From Mariprofundaceae bacterium (GTDB taxonomy: Bacteria; Pseudomonadota; Zetaproteobacteria; Mariprofundales; Mariprofundaceae), in contig JAUZQU010000100.1 of NCBI GenBank assembly GCA_030950835.1, positions 1 to 10,442 of the forward strand: a stretch of 10,442 bases of DNA, written 5' to 3'. This document shows, piece after piece, positions 6,662 to 10,442 of the stretch. The position numbers and the translations under genes are program-made. Numbering within the stretch: the stretch's first letter is position 1; each line of letters starts with the position of its first letter. The notes under the pieces are model-generated. The model was given only the letters and a program-made list of their open reading frames with translations, was not told where the DNA came from and searched no databases.

Positions 6662-7204
6662 ATGAACTGGACTTTATCAAATCGTATCACCGTCTTTCGC
6701 ATTATATTGGTGCCTATTTTTGTCGCCGCATTTTTTCTTGAGCAACCTTATTCTTATTATGCCACGGCTATCCTTTTTGCCATTGCTGGCTGGTCAGACT
6801 GGTTTGATGGTTATTTAGCAAGAACCCGTGGCGAAGAAACCGCTTTTGGACGTTTCTTAGACCCTGTTGCCGACAAACTACTGGTCACGGTGGCTTTAAT
6901 CATGTTGGTGGATCTGGGAACTGCCTCTGCAGTGTTGGTTTCCATCATCATTTGCCGTGAAATCATCATCAGTGCTTTGCGTGAGTGGCTAGCAGAGCGT
7001 AATGTGGTGGTGCATGTTTCGCAAATGGGCAAGTGGAAAACGGTCATCCAAATGTGTGCCATTGAAGGTTTATTGATTCATGAAACCATTTATGGCTTCC
7101 CCTTCCATGATGCGGGCACTGTATTATTATGGATTGCAACATTATTAAGCCTATGGTCTGCTTACGAATACCTCAAAGGTGCTTTGCCTGAGTTCAAAAA
7201 GTAA
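6662..7204 (+). CDS. pgsA: CDP-diacylglycerol--glycerol-3-phosphate 3-phosphatidyltransferase
   Basis: Makes phosphatidylglycerophosphate from CDP-diacylglycerol and sn-glycerol 3-phosphate, the committed step to phosphatidylglycerol and cardiolipin; integral inner-membrane enzyme. The 180 residues carry the full CDP-alcohol phosphotransferase signature: D46, D49, G50, A53, R54, G63, D67 and D71, in SDWFDGYLAR then GRFLDPVAD. REWLAERN (107-114) and GKWKTVIQM (123-131) are PgsA-like. Several hydrophobic segments flank these. The frame can be extended to GTG 6653 or TTG 6644 (up to six more codons), but ATG 6662 aligns with the usual PgsA N-terminus (NRITVFRIILVP) and gives the usual length of about 180. 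No start has a strong binding site. It is the last gene of the plus-strand block. Confidence 0.93.
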   Translation: MNWTLSNRITVFRIILVPIFVAAFFLEQPYSYYATAILFAIAGWSDWFDGYLARTRGEETAFGRFLDPVADKLLVTVALIMLVDLGTASAVLVSIIICREIIISALREWLAERNVVVHVSQMGKWKTVIQMCAIEGLLIHETIYGFPFHDAGTVLLWIATLLSLWSAYEYLKGALPEFKK

Positions 7205-7380
7205 ATCGTAGGGAATCATTTTTAGCTAGCCACTACTTGCAAAACATCGAAGTCATGATCGCCTACAATGCTTTTGCTTTTTGCTGTGCTAAAGGTATTA
7301 CGAACTTGGTTGTATGCCAACTCGATCTATATCAAGTCTGCCTGCATCCCAGTAGGTTTTGATGCTCAGGCACAACGGCT
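7205..7380. other. Convergent intergenic region without a recognised gene
   Basis: Lies between the stops of pgsA and the alcohol dehydrogenase. I see no tRNA, no clear terminator with a T-run and no promoter. Short open stretches occur on both strands: about 51 codons on plus from 7207, and about 34 codons on minus after a TAG. None has a start with a binding site, and none matches a family I know. A decayed gene fragment is possible. Confidence 0.4.
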
Positions 7381-7395
7381 TTACAAACGCCGTTG
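7373..7395. repeat. Inverted repeat over the dehydrogenase stop codon
   Basis: CAACGGC (7373-7379) and GCCGTTG (7389-7395) form a 7-base perfect stem with a 9-base loop that contains the TAA stop (7383-7381). No T-run follows on either strand, so it is at best a weak or factor-dependent end, or a 3'-end stabilising hairpin for convergent transcripts. Confidence 0.4.
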
Positions 7396-8568
7396 CAACA
7401 GCTCTATAATTTCACTTTCTTGCAGGCTAATCGGGTTGGTTGCCATGCTTCCACCACTGATATTGGCAATGATTTTCTCGAAATCAGCTCTTTTTATCCC
7501 GTAATCCGCCAGTTTAGGCATGTTTAAGTGGCTTTGCCAATATTCTAAGCTCTGCAACAATGCAGCAAGCGCCTCTGCTTGTCTCAACGTATCATCAGCG
7601 ACCAGTAAACGACCCACATCTGCATACTTTGCCAAAGCGATATGCTCTGGCTCACGCTGTGTCATGGCTGTGATATTGATTCGCGTGGCTTCTAACAACA
7701 GCGTGCCACACACCACGCCATGCGCAATCGGATAAAAAGCACCCAAAGGCGAGGCGAGACCATGTACCGAACCCAGACCTGCATTAGCAAGCGTCAAACC
7801 TGAAAGTGATGAGGCATATAACATGTCCGCACGCGCTTGAATATTCTTGCCATCATCATAAGCCGTTAGCAAAGATGCGCTCACTTTCTGCAAACCTGAC
7901 CATGCCAAAGCATCGGTCATAGGGTTGGCTTTGCTGGAAACGTAACTTTCTAAAAGCTGCGTAAAAGCATCCATACCACAGGCTGCTGTGGTCGCTTTTG
8001 AGCAGGATAAGGTCAGCTCAGGGTCAAGAATGATATGTTGGGCAACCAATCGTTCATGGCGAAATGATTTTTTGTATCCCGCATCGCCAATCAACGATAA
8101 CACCGCGTTTTTACTGGTCTCGCCACCCGTTCCTGCGGTGGTTGGCATGGCAATCAAAGGCGTTGTTTCGCCTGCAAACGTTTTTCCTTTACCCACACCT
8201 TCCAAATAGTCCATCACTGAATCACCAGAAGGCAATAATCCCGCCACTGCCTTTGCCGCATCCACAGCACTACCACCACCAATCGCCAACACCACATCAG
8301 GGCAAAAATCACGGTGTTTTTGCACCCAATCATCCACCATCATGGCTGATGGTTCACCCGTTACACGTTCATGTTGGATATCTAATTGGGCATTTAATAT
8401 CTCCCATAATGCTTGGCATAACGGGCTATCATCAAATGACTTACCACCTGTAATCAGCAGTACCTTCTTGCCAAAACTTGCCAAAAGAGCAGGCAATGCA
8501 GCGCGTTTACCCACGCCGAAATGGATATGTGGTGTTGCTGCCATCGTAAATGCTTGTATTTCACGCAT
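7381..8568 (-). CDS. Iron-containing alcohol dehydrogenase family protein
   Basis: Group III (iron-dependent) alcohol dehydrogenase fold, NAD(P)-linked; the substrate cannot be read from sequence. The 395 residues from ATG 8568 show GGGS (97-100) and PTTAGTGGETS (142-152) in the cofactor domain, then the metal domain with DPELTLS, CGMDAFTQ (197-204), NAGLGSVHG (263-270) and AHG (282-284). By spacing with FucO, the metal ligands would be D200, position 204, H269 and H283; position 204 is Gln instead of the usual His. I recall DALTQLIE-type sequences in one proteobacterial subfamily, so this may be subfamily-specific rather than damage. A TTG two codons upstream (8574) also opens the frame, but ATG 8568 has AGG seven bases before it. 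The start lies inside the preceding gene (8-base overlap), so it belongs to the fur-ftr1 operon. Complete. Confidence 0.9.
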   Translation of the reverse strand: MREIQAFTMAATPHIHFGVGKRAALPALLASFGKKVLLITGGKSFDDSPLCQALWEILNAQLDIQHERVTGEPSAMMVDDWVQKHRDFCPDVVLAIGGGSAVDAAKAVAGLLPSGDSVMDYLEGVGKGKTFAGETTPLIAMPTTAGTGGETSKNAVLSLIGDAGYKKSFRHERLVAQHIILDPELTLSCSKATTAACGMDAFTQLLESYVSSKANPMTDALAWSGLQKVSASLLTAYDDGKNIQARADMLYASSLSGLTLANAGLGSVHGLASPLGAFYPIAHGVVCGTLLLEATRINITAMTQREPEHIALAKYADVGRLLVADDTLRQAEALAALLQSLEYWQSHLNMPKLADYGIKRADFEKIIANISGGSMATNPISLQESEIIELLQRRL

Positions 8569-9367
8569 GCTCAAGCCTATAACGCATCAACATCTGCCCA
8601 GCTTGTGCATCAAGGTATAAGGATAATAACTGCATTTTCACTGTTTGAGGCAAGTCATCTTCTAACACGGTGTGGTAATCTTTTCCGCCCAACAAAGCCA
8701 TGTAAGATGTGAGAAAAAGCTCATCCAAACAAGCATCTGCAAGCAATGTATGGTGTACTTTTGGTCCTGCAATCATATAAGCACTGCGATAATGCCGCTG
8801 CACCAACATACGGCGAATAAATCTGCCATCCACCTTATCAGGCGCAACCACCACCTCAACACCTGCATCTTGCAAGCTGCGGCGGGCGGATTCAGAGGAT
8901 TGCGCAGTGGTGAAAACGATGATTTTTCGCTCTTTTAAGGCAAATACCGCTTCTAATGGGATGTCTAAACTGTTGGACATCACCACCACATCAGGTTGCG
9001 CCTTTAAACCCTGCTGCTTTCGCCACAGTTGAATATCTTGGTAATCAGGGCTACTACCTACAGGCAATAAATCCTGCGCTTTACCCACAGCTAACTGACG
9101 AAAATAACGCGCAGAAGTCAGCATCACATCACACTGCCCTGCCAACTCTTGATACAACCGCCAATCTCTGCCATTAGCAATGTCTTTGGGTACTGCATAA
9201 TCATCAATCTGCGTATCCCACAAAGAGATGCGACCATCCAAGCTACTGATATAATTCGCATAAATGAATACTTGTCCAGCTTTGGCTTGTTGGTGCAAGT
9301 TGCAATCCAAATAGGTGCCTTGTAAAGGTCTACGCAATAAAGGCGCAGGATATAAACGCTCAAGCAA
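8561..9367 (-). CDS. Stand-alone RibD C-terminal-domain (DHFR-like) reductase
   Basis: RibD_C domains are NADPH-dependent, DHFR-fold reductases. In riboflavin synthesis they reduce the ribosyl side chain of the diaminopyrimidinone phosphate. Over 268 residues I see IYANYISSLDGRIS (35-48), the usual domain opening; RDWRLYQELAGQCDVML (67-83); a second-half strand ERKIIVFTT (146-154); and the signature GPKVHHTLLADACLDELFLT (201-220). There is no deaminase (zinc) domain, so it is not full RibD; a free-standing RIB7-type reductase or a relative with another substrate is possible. The start is TTG at 9367: AAGG lies nine bases upstream at the end of the permease gene, and no ATG occurs in frame before the conserved SLDGR. 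It starts two bases after the permease stop and overlaps the dehydrogenase start by eight bases. Domain is fairly sure, function is not. Confidence 0.83.
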   Translation of the reverse strand: MLERLYPAPLLRRPLQGTYLDCNLHQQAKAGQVFIYANYISSLDGRISLWDTQIDDYAVPKDIANGRDWRLYQELAGQCDVMLTSARYFRQLAVGKAQDLLPVGSSPDYQDIQLWRKQQGLKAQPDVVVMSNSLDIPLEAVFALKERKIIVFTTAQSSESARRSLQDAGVEVVVAPDKVDGRFIRRMLVQRHYRSAYMIAGPKVHHTLLADACLDELFLTSYMALLGGKDYHTVLEDDLPQTVKMQLLSLYLDAQAGQMLMRYRLEHA

Positions 9368-9369
9368 GG

Positions 9370-10173
9370 TTATTTACCTTGTTCAGTGCGATAGAATAAC
9401 CATGCCATCAACGTCAAACTCAACACAAAAACCATCATCTGCATACCACTAGGTTGCTCATCATAACCCACCAATACATGTAATATATTACCCAACAAAC
9501 TATCCTGTGAAAGCCATGCCGAAGTATCCCAAAGGGTATCAATAATGGGTGGTAACATCTCTACCAATACCAAGTTGTTGGCTGCTTGCGAAGCCATGCC
9601 TGCTGCCAACAACATCAACAACACACCCATCACCTTAAACACATATTTCAACGGAATACGCACCAAACCCTGATACAATAACAAGCCCAATGCCCCAGCC
9701 GCAGCCAACCCAAACAGCCCACCCATCAACATCGAAGCCATATCTACTCCTGCTTGCATCGCCCCAAACAAGAAGAACACTGCCTCAGAGCCTTCGCGCA
9801 TCACCGCCGCAAAAGCGACGACCATTAACGTCATCATCGGTGCATCACCCTCAACTACAGAAGTACCCACTTGTTTCATTTTTACGCTCATTTCGCGCCC
9901 ATGTTTGCTCATCCAAATCACTGTCCAAGCGATCATCAACGAAGCCATAGCCAACACCGCCGCATTGAAGACAAACTCCCCTGCCCCATCTATAGAGTCT
10001 TCCAATGCTTCCATAAAATATGCGACCAAAGCCGCGCCCAGCAAGCCCAAAGCCGCACCCAAGTTAATTCTACGCCTGGTGCCGACCACCCCTTTGGTCG
10101 CAGCAAATAACAAACCCAAGACCATCGCCATCTCTAACACTTCTCTAAATACAATAATAAATGCCGATAACAT
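9370..10173 (-). CDS. FTR1-family iron permease
   Basis: Inner-membrane high-affinity iron permease of the FTR1/EfeU family. The 267 residues hold about seven hydrophobic segments and the two R-E-x-x-E iron-binding motifs: REVLE at 10-14 in the first helix and REGSE at 126-130 in a central one. The C-terminal region has the familiar DTSAWLSQ, then LLGNILHVLVGYDEQPSGMQ, before the last helix. TAAGGAG ends eight bases before ATG 10173, giving a strong binding site inside the end of the upstream Fur-family gene, whose stop is two bases before the ATG. EfeO and EfeB, partners in the EfeUOB system, are not seen. Co-transcription with a Fur-family gene suggests control by iron or a related metal, but the operator would lie outside the window. 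Confidence 0.92.
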   Translation of the reverse strand: MLSAFIIVFREVLEMAMVLGLLFAATKGVVGTRRRINLGAALGLLGAALVAYFMEALEDSIDGAGEFVFNAAVLAMASLMIAWTVIWMSKHGREMSVKMKQVGTSVVEGDAPMMTLMVVAFAAVMREGSEAVFFLFGAMQAGVDMASMLMGGLFGLAAAGALGLLLYQGLVRIPLKYVFKVMGVLLMLLAAGMASQAANNLVLVEMLPPIIDTLWDTSAWLSQDSLLGNILHVLVGYDEQPSGMQMMVFVLSLTLMAWLFYRTEQGK

Positions 10174-10175
10174 CC

Positions 10176-10442
10176 TTAAAACTCCTTATTTTGCACAAAA
10201 CAAGCCTTACAAAGCCCAAAAATCAACAATTGATGTCCTTGCGTATGAAAACCATGTTCATCTGCCACCACATCCTGCAAACGTTCAATCTCTGGTTTAC
10301 AAAACTCTTCAATATCACCACAAGCCGTACATACCAAGTGGTCATGGTGCGACTTATCCGCACGTTCATAACGCTTTTTATCCGCCAATTGAATCGAATC
10401 AATCAAGCCTTTTTCCGCCAACATCGCCAAACCACGGTACAC
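10176..10442 (-). CDS. Fur-family metal-responsive repressor, C-terminal 89 codons (5' end outside window)
   Basis: Only the last 88 residues are present. VYRGLAMLAEKGLI is the end of the DNA-recognition helix region, normally preceded by more winged-helix sequence, so the GTG at the right edge is an internal Val codon, not the start. The dimerisation domain shows HHDHLVCTACG (32-42 of the fragment), IEEF (44-47), HGFHTQGHQLLIFGLCKAC (63-81). The two CxxC pairs (C38/C41 and C78/C81) are the structural zinc site, and the His cluster with E45/E46 fits the regulatory metal site. It could be Fur itself, Zur or PerR; the neighbouring iron permease favours iron. The final codons hold the binding site of the permease gene. 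Confidence 0.9.
   Translation of the reverse strand: MYRGLAMLAEKGLIDSIQLADKKRYERADKSHHDHLVCTACGDIEEFCKPEIERLQDVVADEHGFHTQGHQLLIFGLCKACFVQNKEF

Noticed and set aside
7205..7380. Possible tRNA or insertion-sequence remnant after pgsA
   Set aside because: No cloverleaf arms or TΨC-like GTTCGA box, no terminal inverted repeats and no transposase motif could be made out by eye.
7268..7504. 78-codon plus-strand open frame crossing from the intergenic region into the dehydrogenase gene
   Set aside because: More than half is antisense to the dehydrogenase; the ATG has no binding site and the translation has no recognisable family.
1..10442. CRISPR array, toxin-antitoxin pair, prophage or defence island
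   Set aside because: No spaced direct repeats, no integrase or phage genes and no recognisable toxin or antitoxin families; almost every stretch is covered by housekeeping or operon genes.

Overview
The window looks like ordinary chromosome from a Gram-negative proteobacterium. The evidence is a heptose epimerase for LPS, a BamE-type outer-membrane lipoprotein, a FimV-type polar protein and the gene order leuB-asd-fimV, which is known from Pseudomonas and other gammaproteobacteria. Base composition looks moderate, with GC near or a little below one half by eye (not counted). The mix of a gamma-like gene order with an FTR1 iron permease next to a Fur regulator would also fit a zetaproteobacterial (iron-oxidiser) lineage. 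That placement is a guess and needs a phylogeny. No tRNA, rRNA, CRISPR array, insertion sequence or phage gene was seen.

There are three transcription blocks. (1) Minus strand, 4080 down to the left edge: leuB (leucine synthesis), asd (aspartate-semialdehyde dehydrogenase) and the first 631 codons of a fimV-like gene that runs off the left edge. leuB and asd overlap by 4 bases, and fimV follows 50 bases later. (2) Plus strand, 4259-7204: six co-directional genes behind a good sigma70-like promoter: a small pentapeptide-repeat protein, an unrecognised 149-residue protein, hldD, a bamE-like lipoprotein, a 93-residue two-helix membrane protein and pgsA. Two ATGA overlaps tie the middle of this block together. 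Four of the six genes look concerned with the envelope (LPS heptose, outer-membrane lipoprotein, membrane protein, phosphatidylglycerol). (3) Minus strand, right edge down to 7381: a partial Fur-family regulator, an FTR1 iron permease, a stand-alone RibD C-terminal-type reductase and an iron-containing alcohol dehydrogenase, all packed with gaps of 2 bases or overlaps.

Blocks 1 and 2 diverge from a 178-base region (4081-4258) holding promoters in both directions. Blocks 2 and 3 converge on a 176-base region (7205-7380) with no recognisable gene or strong terminator. Several starts were moved from the longest open frame using ribosome binding sites and family length: leuB (ATG 4080), asd (GTG 3004), pgsA (ATG 6662), adh (ATG 8568) and the RibD-like gene (TTG 9367).

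No clearly new defence, mobile or RNA system is visible. The points most worth following are the fur-ftr1-reductase-dehydrogenase operon, the unknown protein coupled to hldD, the exact 14-repeat pentapeptide protein at the head of the envelope block, and a Gln in place of one iron-ligand His in the dehydrogenase.
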